Origin: CAIWHR01 sp963836265
GTDB lineage: Bacteria; Pseudomonadota; Gammaproteobacteria; Burkholderiales; Casimicrobiaceae
Assembly: GCA_963836265.1 (NCBI GenBank)
Contig: CAWIIO010000003.1
Coordinates: 62,001 to 126,000 of the forward strand
Reading direction: 5' to 3'
DNA length: 64,000 bases
The notes beneath the pieces were generated by a model. The model saw only the letters and a list, made by a program, of their open reading frames with translations. It made no database searches and was not told the DNA's origin. Positions 18,275 to 27,376 of the stretch are shown here, in pieces (position 1 is the first letter of the stretch; every line of letters starts with the position of its first letter). The position numbers were made by a program, and so were the translations under genes.

Positions 18275-18805
18275 ATGATCGATTTCTCGCGCAACCACTT
18301 CGAGCTCTTTGGCCTGCCGGCGCGGTTCCGCTTCGACGCCGGGACGCTCGACCGTGCGTACCGCGCGCTGCAAAGCGAAGTGCATCCTGACCGTCACGCC
18401 GCGGCTACCGAAACCCTGCAGCGGCTGGCGCTGCAGTCCTCGGCGCGTGTGAACGAAGCGTACCGCGCGCTCAAGGATCCGGTGGCGCGAGCCGAATACC
18501 TGCTTTCGCTCCATGGCATCGAGGCCCTGGCGGAGAACGAGACGGCGTTGCCCGTCGACTTCCTCGAGCGCCAGCTCGACCGGCGCGAACAAGCCGCCGC
18601 CGCGCTCGAGGCCAAGGATGCGCACACCCTCGCGACGCTTCTCGCCGAAGTGCGCGCCGAGACCGCGGCCGCGGAGCAGCGGATCGAGATGCTGCTGGAC
18701 ACCGAGGGCGCCTGGGAGGCCGCGCGGGTCCATGTACGCCAGTTCCGGTTTCTCGCCAAGCTCGCCGCGGACATCGCCGACATGCACGCTGACATCCTGG
18801 ACTGA
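18275..18805 (+). CDS. hscB: Fe-S assembly co-chaperone HscB
   Basis: The 176-residue J-type co-chaperone has an N-terminal J domain (HFELFGLPARFRFD, then the HPD motif in EVHPDRHA that stimulates HscA ATPase). It is followed by the C-terminal helical domain that binds IscU. The length matches the family (about 170). Its stop codon overlaps the hscA start by one base, indicating translational coupling. Confidence 0.95.
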   Translation: MIDFSRNHFELFGLPARFRFDAGTLDRAYRALQSEVHPDRHAAATETLQRLALQSSARVNEAYRALKDPVARAEYLLSLHGIEALAENETALPVDFLERQLDRREQAAAALEAKDAHTLATLLAEVRAETAAAEQRIEMLLDTEGAWEAARVHVRQFRFLAKLAADIADMHADILD

Positions 18806-20676
18806 TGGCGCTTCTCCAGATCGCCGAGCCCGACACGTCGCCGGTGCCGCACGAGCGCAGGCTTGCCGTCGGCATCGACCTCGGCACGACCAATTCGCTC
18901 GTCGCGACCGTCCGCAACAGCATTCCGGTCGTGCTGCCCGACGAGAACGGGCATCCGCTGCTGCCGTCGATTGTCCGCTACGGCGAGAACGGCGTCGACG
19001 TCGGCTACAAGGCGCAGGCGATGCAAGCGCGCGACCCGCAGAACACCGTCGTGTCGGTGAAGCGGCTGATGGGCCGCGGGCTCGCCGACTTGAGCGATGC
19101 GCGGCGCTTCCCGTACCGCTTCGTCGACGAGCCGGGAATGGTCAGGATCGCGACGCGCGCCGGGGTGAAGAGCCCGGTCGAAGTGTCGGCCGAGATCCTG
19201 CGCGCGCTTCGGTTCCGTGCCGAGGCGAGCCTCGGCGGCGAGCTTGCGGGAGCGATCGTCACCGTGCCGGCGTATTTCGACGAGGCACAGCGGCAGGCGA
19301 CCAAGGACGCGGCCAAGCTCGCCGGGTTGAACGTGTTGCGCTTGCTGAACGAACCGACCGCGGCCGCGATCGCCTACGGCCTCGACAACGCTGCAGAAGG
19401 CACCTACGCCGTCTATGACCTCGGCGGTGGCACGTTCGACATCTCGATCCTGCGCCTGTCGAAGGGCGTATTCGAGGTGCTCGCCACCAACGGCGATTCG
19501 GCCCTCGGCGGCGACGATTTCGATCACCGCGTCTACTGCTGGGTCATCGAAGCCGCGAACCTCCCGCCACTGTCGCCGGAGGACACGCGGCTGCTGATGG
19601 TGAAGGCACGCGAAGCCAAGGAGAACGTGACGATCCATCCGTCGGCGCCGATCGTTGCGACGCTCGCGAAGGGCGGGGAAGTCGACGTCGCACTTCCGGT
19701 CGACACGTTTACCGCGATTACCGCGCATCTCGTCGCCAAGACGCTGTCTCCGGTGAAACGCGCGCTGCACGACGCGGGATTGACGCCGGCCGACATCAAG
19801 GGCGTCGTCATGGTCGGCGGCGCGACCCGGATGCCGCAGATCCAGAAGGCCGTCGGCGAGTTCTTCGGTCAGCCGCCGCTCACCAATCTGGACCCGGACC
19901 AAGTCGTCGCGCTCGGCGCCGCGATCCAGGCGAACGCGCTCGTCGGCAATCGCGCCGCTGCGGGAGCCGGCGACGACTGGCTGCTGCTCGACGTCATTCC
20001 GCTCTCGCTCGGCCTCGAGACGATGGGAGGCCTCACCGAAAAGATCGTTCCCCGCAACGCGACGATACCGGTGACGCGCGCGCAGGAGTTCACGACGTTC
20101 AAGGACGGCCAGACGGCGATCGCGATCCACGTCGTCCAGGGCGAGCGCGAGAAGGTCGCCGACTGCCGCTCGCTTGCGCGCTTCGAGCTGCGCGGTATTC
20201 CGCCGATGGCAGCCGGCGCCGCGCGCATCCGCGTCACGTTTCAGGTCGACGCCGACGGCCTGCTTTCGGTGTCTGCGCGCGAGGTGACCTCGGGCATCGA
20301 GGCTGCGATCGTCGTCAAGCCGTCCTACGGCCTTTCCGACAGCGAGATCACGCGGATGCTGCAGGAATCGTTCGCGCATGCCACCGACGACATGGCGGCG
20401 CGCGCGCTCGCCGAAGCGCAGGTCGAGGCCGACCAGATCGTGGGGGCGACGCGCCACGCGCTCGCCGCGGACGGCGAGCTCTTGACCGGCGAGGAGCGCG
20501 CCGCGATCGATGCTGCCATTGCGAAGGTCGTCCGCTTGCGAGACGGCGCCGACCATCGTGTGCTTGCGGGCGCGACTGCAGCGCTCAACGAGGCGACTCG
20601 GGAATTCGCCGCGCGGCGGATGGACCGGAGCGTGGCGCGCGCGCTCACCGGCCGCAACGTCGATGCGCTGACCTGA
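18805..20676 (+). CDS. hscA: Hsp70-type Fe-S chaperone HscA
   Basis: The 623-residue specialised Hsp70 uses ATP hydrolysis to release clusters from IscU. The nucleotide-binding domain has GIDLGTTNSLVAT (residues ~20-32), VPAYFDEAQRQATKDAA, and the phosphate-2 motif YDLGGGTFDISIL. The substrate-binding domain begins around residue 390 (DVIPLSLGLETMGG), followed by the helical lid. The N-terminus (ALLQIAEP) and length fit HscA rather than DnaK. Position between hscB and fdx confirms the assignment. Confidence 0.97.
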   Translation: MALLQIAEPDTSPVPHERRLAVGIDLGTTNSLVATVRNSIPVVLPDENGHPLLPSIVRYGENGVDVGYKAQAMQARDPQNTVVSVKRLMGRGLADLSDARRFPYRFVDEPGMVRIATRAGVKSPVEVSAEILRALRFRAEASLGGELAGAIVTVPAYFDEAQRQATKDAAKLAGLNVLRLLNEPTAAAIAYGLDNAAEGTYAVYDLGGGTFDISILRLSKGVFEVLATNGDSALGGDDFDHRVYCWVIEAANLPPLSPEDTRLLMVKAREAKENVTIHPSAPIVATLAKGGEVDVALPVDTFTAITAHLVAKTLSPVKRALHDAGLTPADIKGVVMVGGATRMPQIQKAVGEFFGQPPLTNLDPDQVVALGAAIQANALVGNRAAAGAGDDWLLLDVIPLSLGLETMGGLTEKIVPRNATIPVTRAQEFTTFKDGQTAIAIHVVQGEREKVADCRSLARFELRGIPPMAAGAARIRVTFQVDADGLLSVSAREVTSGIEAAIVVKPSYGLSDSEITRMLQESFAHATDDMAARALAEAQVEADQIVGATRHALAADGELLTGEERAAIDAAIAKVVRLRDGADHRVLAGATAALNEATREFAARRMDRSVARALTGRNVDALT

Positions 20677-20692
20677 AGCCCCGAGTTGTGCG

Positions 20693-21031
20693 ATGCCGCA
20701 GATCGTCGTCCTTCCGCACCCAGAGATCTGCCCCGATGGCGCGAGCTTCGACGCCGAAAAAGGCGTGTCGATCTGCGACAACCTGTTGAACCACGGGATC
20801 GAGATTGAGCACGCCTGCGAGAAGTCCTGCGCCTGCACCACGTGCCACGTGATCGTGCGGGAGGGCGGGAATTCGCTCTCGCCGTCCTCCGAGGACGAGG
20901 ACGATCTCCTCGACCGCGCATGGGGGCTCACGCCCCAGTCACGACTTTCGTGCCAGGCGGTCGTCGACGACGAGAAGCTCGTCGTCGAAATCCCGCGCTA
21001 TACGATCAACTACGCCAAAGAGAAGCGCTAG
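20693..21031 (+). CDS. fdx: ISC-type [2Fe-2S] ferredoxin
   Basis: The 112-residue adrenodoxin-like ferredoxin supplies electrons to Fe-S assembly. Ligands Cys42, Cys48, Cys51 (CEKSCACTTC) and Cys87 (RLSCQAV) match the E. coli Fdx positions, and the extra conserved Cys46 is also present. It lies 16 nt after hscA. Confidence 0.96.
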   Translation: MPQIVVLPHPEICPDGASFDAEKGVSICDNLLNHGIEIEHACEKSCACTTCHVIVREGGNSLSPSSEDEDDLLDRAWGLTPQSRLSCQAVVDDEKLVVEIPRYTINYAKEKR

Positions 21032-21217
21032 TACCGCGACCCACAAGTCTTGCTATGTTCGAACCGATCCGCATCGCCGATCGCTTTGTCGCTCATCCTC
21101 GCCATAGTCCGTGCTATGGCTGCGGGTCGCTTCGCGCGCTCGGCGCGCGGACTCGGTTCTCGGCACGTACGCAAACTCATGGGCCGCGGTACTAGCCTCG
21201 ATGCCTTGGAGCCGACG

Positions 21218-21421
21218 ATGAAATGGACCGACACTCGCGAAATCGCGATCGCACTGGCCGCCGCGCATCCCGACGTCGATCCAAAGCGCGTGCTCTTCAC
21301 CGAGCTCCGCCAATGGGTGCTCGAGCTGCCGGGATTTGCCGACGATCCGAAGCACAGCGGCGAGAAGATCCTCGAGGCGATCCAGCTCGCGTGGATGGAC
21401 GAGGGCGACTTCGACGACTAA
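21218..21421 (+). CDS. iscX: Fe-S assembly protein IscX
   Basis: The 67-residue acidic protein binds IscS and iron and modulates desulfurase activity. MKWTDTREIAIALAAAHPDVDP at the N-terminus and the C-terminal LAWMDEGDFDD acidic patch are diagnostic. The start at 21218 gives the conserved N-terminus. The 186-bp gap after fdx is longer than elsewhere in the operon and holds a 7-bp hairpin GCCATAG/CTATGGC near 21110-21130; whether iscX has its own promoter is unclear. Confidence 0.93.
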   Translation: MKWTDTREIAIALAAAHPDVDPKRVLFTELRQWVLELPGFADDPKHSGEKILEAIQLAWMDEGDFDD

Positions 21422-21582
21422 AAGAACGAGCTCGAGTCAGGCTGGGCGGCCCGATTGCTTTGTCGTGCCCGGCCTGCAAATGAGCGCTCCGCTCGCGTTA
21501 CGTCGATGTCTAACCCGGGGCTCGCTGCGGGCCCTCGTTTGGCCGACGAGGCGCTCGGGCCACTCGCCGTCTTGCCTAGCCC

Positions 21583-22950
21583 TCAGCGCTCGAACGACGC
21601 CATCGATTCGACGTGCGCGGTATGCGGAAACATGTTGATCACGCCGGCGGCGGCGAGCGTGTACCCGTGGCCGTGGACGAGCACCGCGGCGTCGCGCGCG
21701 AGCGTCGCCGGGCTGCACGAAACGTAGACGATGCGGCTCGGCGGGCCGTCGCCCGGGAGCGCCTTGACGACGGCAATGGCGCCTTCGCGCGGCGGGTCGA
21801 GCAGGACCTTGTCGCGAGGGCCAAGCGCCTCGATGCTTTCGGGAGTCGCCTCGAACAGGTTCGCCGCGCGAAACGTCGCGCGGTCGGCAAGTCCGTTCAG
21901 TTTCGCCGTCTCCTCGGCGCGGCGGACGAGCGCGGCGCTTCCTTCGATGCCGACCACCGTTGCTCCGCGCCGCGCGATCGGCAGCGCGAAGTTGCCGATG
22001 CCGCAGAAGAAATCGATGATCCGGTCGCCCGGCAGCGGGTCGAGCAGGGCCAGCGCACGCCTCACCAGGACGCGATTGATCGCCGGATTGACCTGCGTGA
22101 ACTCGGTAGGCGCGTAGGGAAATATGAGATTGAATTCCCGCAGCGTATAGGCGAGCCGCGGCTCCGTCGGATGGAACGGATGCGCGGTCTCCGGGCCGCC
22201 CGGCTGCAGGTAGAACTGGACGCGATGGCGATCGGCGAACGCGATCAGCGCCGCTTCGTCCGCAGGCGCGAGCGGGGCGAGGATGCGCAGCACCAGCGCG
22301 CACGTTGGCTCGGCGTCGTTGTCCGCGCCGGGCGCGCCATCGCCCATCGCGAGCTCGATCTGCGGCAGCCGATCGCGGATCGTCAGCGTGCCGATCAGCG
22401 CGCGCAGCGCCGGGACAAGCGCCGAAACCTTGGCCGGCAGGATCGCGCACGACGTCATGTCGGCGACGTAGCTCGATTTCCGCTCGTGGAAGCCCACGAG
22501 CACGCCGCCCTTCTTTGCGACGTATCGCACCGACAGCCGCGCACGGTGGCGATAGCCCCATGCCGGGCCGTAGATCGCGGGCATGAGCAGCGCGGGACGC
22601 ACGCGGCCCAGGTGCCACAGCGCATCCTCGAGCGTGCGCTGCTTCGCCGCGACTTGAGCGGTTGAATCCAAGTGCTGCAGCGTGCAGCCCCCGCAAATGC
22701 CGAAATGCGGGCAGCGGGGGTCGACCCGTGCCGGGCTCGCCCCGAAGATCTCCTCGACGCGCGCGATTTCGTAGGTCGGCTTCTTCTTCTGCGTAGCGAT
22801 CGTCACCCGCTCGCCGGGGAGGGCGCCTTCGACGAACACTGCCTTGCCTCCGATCCGCGCGACGCCGCGACCTTCCTGGTCGAGAGAGGCGATCTCGACC
22901 TGTGCCTTTTCCAGCGGTCGGTTTGCCGAAACGGCTGCGGGCGAGGTCAT
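21583..22950 (-). CDS. rlmD: 23S rRNA m5U1939 methyltransferase RlmD
   Basis: The 455-residue SAM-dependent enzyme forms 5-methyluridine at position 1939 of 23S rRNA. An N-terminal TRAM domain spans residues ~10-70. Then come the [4Fe-4S] ligands in CPHFGICGGCTLQH (CX5CX2C) with a later Cys (TSCAIL). The Rossmann fold has DFFCGIGNFALPIA, and the catalytic Cys is in VYVSCSPATLARD. The start was chosen at MTSPAAVSANRP; a longer reading is possible. It is convergent with iscX and divergent from tsaB. Confidence 0.93.
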   Translation of the reverse strand: MTSPAAVSANRPLEKAQVEIASLDQEGRGVARIGGKAVFVEGALPGERVTIATQKKKPTYEIARVEEIFGASPARVDPRCPHFGICGGCTLQHLDSTAQVAAKQRTLEDALWHLGRVRPALLMPAIYGPAWGYRHRARLSVRYVAKKGGVLVGFHERKSSYVADMTSCAILPAKVSALVPALRALIGTLTIRDRLPQIELAMGDGAPGADNDAEPTCALVLRILAPLAPADEAALIAFADRHRVQFYLQPGGPETAHPFHPTEPRLAYTLREFNLIFPYAPTEFTQVNPAINRVLVRRALALLDPLPGDRIIDFFCGIGNFALPIARRGATVVGIEGSAALVRRAEETAKLNGLADRATFRAANLFEATPESIEALGPRDKVLLDPPREGAIAVVKALPGDGPPSRIVYVSCSPATLARDAAVLVHGHGYTLAAAGVINMFPHTAHVESMASFER

Positions 22951-23201
22951 CGAAGCGAAATCAGCGTTTCTGTGGTCCGCGACCGCCTTGCTCTCCGGCC
23001 GCGACGTCCGTCTTCGGTTCCGAATCCGGCGCTGTCGTGCGCCTTGATTGGCGCTCCATGCCCTCCCGTCCGGGTCCGCGGACTTGGCGTGAGCGGACCC
23101 TGCTATTGTACGGCGCACGCGCATCCGACAGACTACCGGTCTCGCCTGCGCGCCGCCGGCGATCCCCGTATGCACGGCAGCCCAGTAGTAGAATCCGTCC
23201 C

Positions 23202-23915
23202 ATGCGGATCCTCGCTGTCGATACGTCGACCGAGTGGTGCAGCGTCGCCGTCGGCGGCGCCGGCTCGTGGTGCCTGCGCGAAGAGAACGCCGGCCACACG
23301 CACTCGGAGCGCCTGCTGCCGCTGGTTCGCTCGGCGCTTTCGGAAGCCGGAGTTGCGCTGGCCGAGCTCGACGGCCTCGCGTTCGGCGCCGGCCCCGGGT
23401 CGTTCACCGGCGTTCGCATCGGGTGTGGCGCAATCCAGGGATTGGCGCTCGGCACGCAACTTCCGGTGATCGCCGTGCCGACTCTGGAGGCGCTCGCGCA
23501 GGGGGCGCTGCGGCTGCACGGCTGGAACAAGGTGCTGGCCTGCCTCGATGCGCGGATGCGCGAAGTGTACGTTGCGGCCCACGCCCATGACGGCGCACGG
23601 TGGCACGCGGTCGTGGCCCCTTCCGTGCTGTCCCCTGCGAACGTAGCGCCGCCATCGGACGGCGCGTGCATCCCCGTCGGCGGAGCGTGGCGTGGCGCCG
23701 GCGGTGGGTTCGCCGCGTATCCGGAACTTGTGCGACGGCTTGGTCTCACCGACGTGGATGCGCTCGTGCGACCGACGGCGCAGGACGTCGGGATGCTCGC
23801 GTTGCCGCGGTTGGCAGCGGGCGACGGCGTATCCGCTGCCGACGCGCTGCCCTTGTACGTCCGCCATCGGGTGGCGTTGACGACTGCCGAGCGCGACGCC
23901 GGGCTGTCCCTTTGA
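23202..23915 (+). CDS. tsaB: tRNA threonylcarbamoyladenosine biosynthesis protein TsaB
   Basis: The 237-residue ASKHA-fold protein partners TsaD and TsaE in making t6A37 of tRNA. MRILAVDTSTEWCSVAV and GPGSFTGVRIGCGAIQGLA are the family's two signature stretches. The ATG at 23202 gives the conserved start; a TAGAAT box lies only 8 nt upstream of it. rimI follows after 10 nt, a common pairing. Confidence 0.94.
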   Translation: MRILAVDTSTEWCSVAVGGAGSWCLREENAGHTHSERLLPLVRSALSEAGVALAELDGLAFGAGPGSFTGVRIGCGAIQGLALGTQLPVIAVPTLEALAQGALRLHGWNKVLACLDARMREVYVAAHAHDGARWHAVVAPSVLSPANVAPPSDGACIPVGGAWRGAGGGFAAYPELVRRLGLTDVDALVRPTAQDVGMLALPRLAAGDGVSAADALPLYVRHRVALTTAERDAGLSL

Positions 23916-23925
23916 CGGTCGCGCG

Positions 23926-24435
23926 ATGGCGACGCTTCCTCGATACGTTCCGCGACCGGGGCCGGAATGGCGCCCGTTGCGCGAAGGCGATATCGCCTAC
24001 GTGGCGGCGCTCGAAGCGCAGATTCACGCCGCGCCGTGGACGCCCGGCAACTTCCGCGATGCGCTTTCGGCCGGATATTCCGCGAGCGTCGGCGAGCGTG
24101 AAGGGCGGATCGTGGCGTACGGCGTGTTGATGCTCGCCCCGGGTGAAGCGCAAATACTCAACCTGTCGGTCGTTCCCGACGCGCAGCGCCAGGGGATCGG
24201 CCGCCAGTTGTTGCGACGATTCATCGACGATGCGCGGCGCTTCCGCGCCGAGCAGGTCTTCCTCGAGGTCCGCCGCTCCAACGTCGCCGCAATCGCGCTC
24301 TACGAGGCGGAGGGCTTCGCCGCAGTCGGCCGGCGCGACGACTACTATCCCGGACGAACCGCCGATGCGCCCCGCGAGGACGCGCTGGTCATGCGTCGCG
24401 CGCTCGCGCCGGAGGCGCTGCCGCGGCGACCTTGA
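23926..24435 (+). CDS. rimI: Ribosomal protein S18-alanine N-acetyltransferase RimI
   Basis: The 169-residue GNAT protein acetylates the N-terminal Ala of S18. The acetyl-CoA loop is VVPDAQRQGIGRQLLRRF (residues ~84-101), and the C-terminal motif EVRRSNVAAIALYEAEGF is typical of RimI. It is placed in a tsaB-rimI-udg set. Related GNATs can acetylate other N-termini, so substrate is assigned by synteny. Confidence 0.9.
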   Translation: MATLPRYVPRPGPEWRPLREGDIAYVAALEAQIHAAPWTPGNFRDALSAGYSASVGEREGRIVAYGVLMLAPGEAQILNLSVVPDAQRQGIGRQLLRRFIDDARRFRAEQVFLEVRRSNVAAIALYEAEGFAAVGRRDDYYPGRTADAPREDALVMRRALAPEALPRRP

Positions 24436-24461
24436 AGGCGGGCGTCGTACCGCTCATCCCG

Positions 24462-25247
24462 ATGCCGACCCGTGACGATATCCTGATCGAGCTTCGTCTT
24501 GCGCCGGTCTGGCGGCGGCGATTGCGAGCCGGCGTGCCCGGCGGCGCGGCAGCGATAGCCGATTCGGCACGGGCGGAATCCGCCGGCGTCGATCTCGTGC
24601 GCGCGGCAGGCGAACGGGGCCCTGCAACCGACAACGCACGCAGCGCGCGCATCGCGACACTCGAATGGAGCGGTTTCGCCGCCGCCGTCGAGGCGTGCAC
24701 CGCATGCGGCTTGTGCCGCGGTCGCAATCGGAGCGTCCCCGGCGTGGGCGATATCCACGCCGAATGGCTGTTCGTCGGCGAAGCGCCGGGCGCCGAGGAG
24801 GACGCGAGAGGCGAGCCGTTCGTCGGGCAGGCAGGCAAGTTGCTCGACAACATGCTGGCGGCGCTCGCTCTTGCGCGCGGCGCGAACGTCTACATCGCCA
24901 ACGTGCTCAAGTGCCGCCCGCCCGGCAACCGGACGCCGGAACCGCGCGAAGCCGAAGCCTGCCGGCCGTATCTCGACCGGCAGATCGCGCTGATCCGGCC
25001 GAAGATCATCGTCGCGCTCGGCAAGAGCGCCGCGACGACGCTGCTCGACGTTGACGCAACGATCGCGAGCCTGCGCGGCCGCGTGCACCGCTATCGGCGC
25101 GTGCCCCTGGTCGTCACCTACCATCCCGCGTACCTGCTGCGCAATTTGCCGGACAAGGCGAAGGCGTGGGAAGATCTGCTGCTTGCGCGGCGAACGCTGC
25201 AAACGGCGGGCGCCCCGGCGGAGGCTGACCTCGTCACCCGGACTTGA
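24462..25247 (+). CDS. Uracil-DNA glycosylase, family 4 (Fe-S)
   Basis: The 261-residue enzyme removes uracil from DNA in base-excision repair. Fe-S ligands are the Cys pair in CTACGLC, one in LKCRPPGNRTP and one in EAEACRPYL. Catalytic motif 1 is GEAPGAEEDARGEPFVG and motif 2 is HPAYLL. The N-terminal ~75 residues are a low-complexity linker. ATG at 24462 (MPTRDDILIELRLAPVW) fits family N-termini; an in-frame TTG at 24432 overlapping the rimI stop is an alternative. Confidence 0.9.
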   Translation: MPTRDDILIELRLAPVWRRRLRAGVPGGAAAIADSARAESAGVDLVRAAGERGPATDNARSARIATLEWSGFAAAVEACTACGLCRGRNRSVPGVGDIHAEWLFVGEAPGAEEDARGEPFVGQAGKLLDNMLAALALARGANVYIANVLKCRPPGNRTPEPREAEACRPYLDRQIALIRPKIIVALGKSAATTLLDVDATIASLRGRVHRYRRVPLVVTYHPAYLLRNLPDKAKAWEDLLLARRTLQTAGAPAEADLVTRT

Positions 25248-25357
25248 CGGCAGCACCTTCCACGCCTCGCGCCCCGACGCTTGTGCGCGACTCTGTCGAC
25301 CCCATCTTCTCGACCGCGGGCAGATCAAGCCCACCCGCCATTCCGTTCGGAGGAACC

Positions 25358-26062
25358 ATGATCCGCAAGCTCACTGCCTTTCTTGCCATTGTCGCGACGC
25401 TCGCGCTCGCGGGTTGTGGCTACAACGAGCTGCAGCGGCAGGACGAAGGCATCAAGGCCGCCTGGTCCGAGGTGCTGAACCAGTATCAGCGCCGCGCCGA
25501 TCTCGTGCCGAACCTCGTCAGCACGGTCAAGGGCTACGCAGCGCAGGAGCAGACGGTGCTGACCGAAGTTACGAACGCTCGCTCCAACGTTGCCGGGATC
25601 AAGGCGACGCCGGAGCTCGTCAACGATCCCGTTGCGTTCCAGAAGTTCGTCAGGGCGCAAAGCGAGCTGACCGGCGCGCTGTCGCGGCTGATGGTGGTGG
25701 TCGAGAATTACCCGCAATTGAAATCCGATGCGCTGTTTCGCGATCTGCAGGCGCAGCTCGAGGGTACCGAAAACCGCATCGCGGTAGCGCGCAATCGCTA
25801 CATCAAGACAGTGCAGGAGTACAACACGACGGTGCGGACGTTTCCGACCAACCTGACGGCGATGCTGTTCAAGATGGAGACGAAACCCAATTTCACCGTC
25901 GAGAACGAAGCTGCGATCAGCGCGCCGCCCAAGGTCGATTTCGGCAAGGCGCCGGGCGCGCAACCCGCACCGGCGCCCGCGGCGAAGACTTCGGCCGCTG
26001 CCGACGGCAACGCGACGCCCGCGCCGGAGCCCGGCACGGACCTGCCGAAGAAGGGCTACTGA
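25358..26062 (+). CDS. lemA: LemA family lipoprotein
   Basis: The 234-residue protein has a lipoprotein signal ending in lipobox LALAGC (Cys20). The LemA helical domain follows, with YNELQRQDEGIKAAWSEVLNQYQRRADLVPNLVSTVKGYA, and later NRYIKTVQEYNTTVRTFP and FP...F patterns near residue 165. The C-terminal ~45 residues are Pro/Ala-rich. RBS CGGAGG is 5 nt before ATG. LemA proteins are often encoded with TPM-domain proteins, as here, and are linked to envelope stress; their biochemical role is not settled. Confidence 0.92.
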   Translation: MIRKLTAFLAIVATLALAGCGYNELQRQDEGIKAAWSEVLNQYQRRADLVPNLVSTVKGYAAQEQTVLTEVTNARSNVAGIKATPELVNDPVAFQKFVRAQSELTGALSRLMVVVENYPQLKSDALFRDLQAQLEGTENRIAVARNRYIKTVQEYNTTVRTFPTNLTAMLFKMETKPNFTVENEAAISAPPKVDFGKAPGAQPAPAPAAKTSAAADGNATPAPEPGTDLPKKGY

Positions 26063-26426
26063 GCGCGGGGGACGGCCCGTGCAGCGGCCCCGCGCAGGCA
26101 CCGGAGTGCGAGCTCCTCCCGTCAACTGTCTGTCGCGAACGGCCTTCCGGGAGCTGTCTGGTTTGCTCTCACTCGTGCGTCGCCGGGCCAAGAAGCGCAT
26201 GGCTGCGATGGTGGCGAGGCGAAGCGCCAATCGCGACGGTGCCCAAGCCTCGCGACGACGCAGCCGTGCTCTTTGGCAGCAATCCGGACGGACGCGGCGG
26301 CGATCGGGGCGCATTTCGGTGTTGCGGGCCCTCGCGTTACTGCCGGAATGTCCTCGGGCGCGCGCCTTGAACTGCGCCCGACTCGCCGCCGTCGCATCCA
26401 CGACAGTAAGCGCCGGCAGGCTCCGG
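26063..26426. other. 364-bp interval between lemA and the TPM gene
   Basis: No recognisable gene or regulatory site. The frame of the downstream TPM protein stays open back to a GTG at 26079, but that extension is Arg/Ala-rich, lacks homology that I recognise and would bury the signal peptide, so I treat it as non-coding. Confidence 0.4.
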
Positions 26427-27371
26427 GTGCGTCTTTTCGCTTGGGCCGGACGTGCTGCGCCGCCGCTGGCCGTCGCGCTCGCCGCAACCGTCCTCTCGCT
26501 GTCTGCGCCGACGCTCCGGGCGCAGGCATGGGAAGCGGGCACGGACGGCCTGCTGCCGATTCCGCCGCTCACCGCTCACGTCACCGATCTCACGCAGACG
26601 CTGTCGCCTTCCGAGCGACAGGGGCTCGAAGCGAAGCTCGCCGACTGGGAGGCGCGCACGACGAACCAGCTCGCGGTGCTGATCGTACCGACGACCAAAC
26701 CGGAGCCGATCGAGACCTATTCGATCCGGGTGGCCGAAAAGTGGCAGATCGGCCGCAAGGGCAAGGACAACGGCGCGCTGTTCCTGATCGCGAAGGACGA
26801 CAGGAAGATGCGGATCGAGGTGGGTTACGGGCTCGAGGGGACGCTGACCGACGTCACTTCGCGCCGGATCATCGCCGAGAGCGTCGCACCATTGTTCCGC
26901 GAGGGCAAGTTCGCCGCGGGAATCAATGCCGGCGTCGATCGGATCATCGACGTCGTCGCGGAGGGAAAGCCGCTGCCCGAGCGGAAGGCGGGCAATGTCC
27001 ACCGATCCCCGCGCGGCAGCTTCGATTTCGGCACGATGCTGCTGATCCTGTTCATCGTCGTTCCGATCGTCGGCAGCGTGCTGCGGTCGATCTTCGGCCG
27101 CCTTGTGGGCTCGACCGTCGGCGCGGGAATCATCGGCGCCGCCGCGTGGCTGGTCGCGAGCTCGATTGCGATCGCCGTGATTGCGGCGATCGTCGCCTTC
27201 GCAGTGATGATCTTTACCGGGTCGGGAATGGCCCTTGCGGGGCGCCGTGGCGGCATCGGATTTCCGATCGGCGGCGGCTGGTCCGGCGGCGGTTGGTCGG
27301 GTGGCGGCGGGGGCTGGTCCGGAGGAGGCGGTACCTTCGGCGGTGGCGGCGCCTCGGGGAGCTGGGACTAG
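26427..27371 (+). CDS. TPM-domain (YgcG-like) exported membrane protein
   Basis: About 314 residues from the GTG at 26427, chosen because it directly precedes a signal peptide ending TLRAQA. The TPM domain (residues ~45-170) has VTDLTQTLSPSERQGLEAKLADWEARTTNQLAVLIVPTT and DDRKMRIEVGYGLEG..TD. Two hydrophobic segments follow (~195-215 and ~230-265), then a Gly/Ser/Trp-rich tail, typical of YgcG. The domain faces the periplasm. Family members occur with LemA and in photosystem repair (TLP18.3). The start is uncertain because the upstream frame is open. Confidence 0.85.
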   Translation: MRLFAWAGRAAPPLAVALAATVLSLSAPTLRAQAWEAGTDGLLPIPPLTAHVTDLTQTLSPSERQGLEAKLADWEARTTNQLAVLIVPTTKPEPIETYSIRVAEKWQIGRKGKDNGALFLIAKDDRKMRIEVGYGLEGTLTDVTSRRIIAESVAPLFREGKFAAGINAGVDRIIDVVAEGKPLPERKAGNVHRSPRGSFDFGTMLLILFIVVPIVGSVLRSIFGRLVGSTVGAGIIGAAAWLVASSIAIAVIAAIVAFAVMIFTGSGMALAGRRGGIGFPIGGGWSGGGWSGGGGGWSGGGGTFGGGGASGSWD

Positions 27372-27376
27372 GTTCG

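Noticed and set aside
18394..20931. 845-codon minus-strand frame opposite hscA
   Set aside because: Mirror of hscA/hscB/fdx codons; no motifs, and the plus-strand genes are unambiguous.
26079..26426. N-terminal extension of the first TPM protein
   Set aside because: Arg-rich, would place the signal peptide internally, and lacks a convincing start; kept as non-coding.
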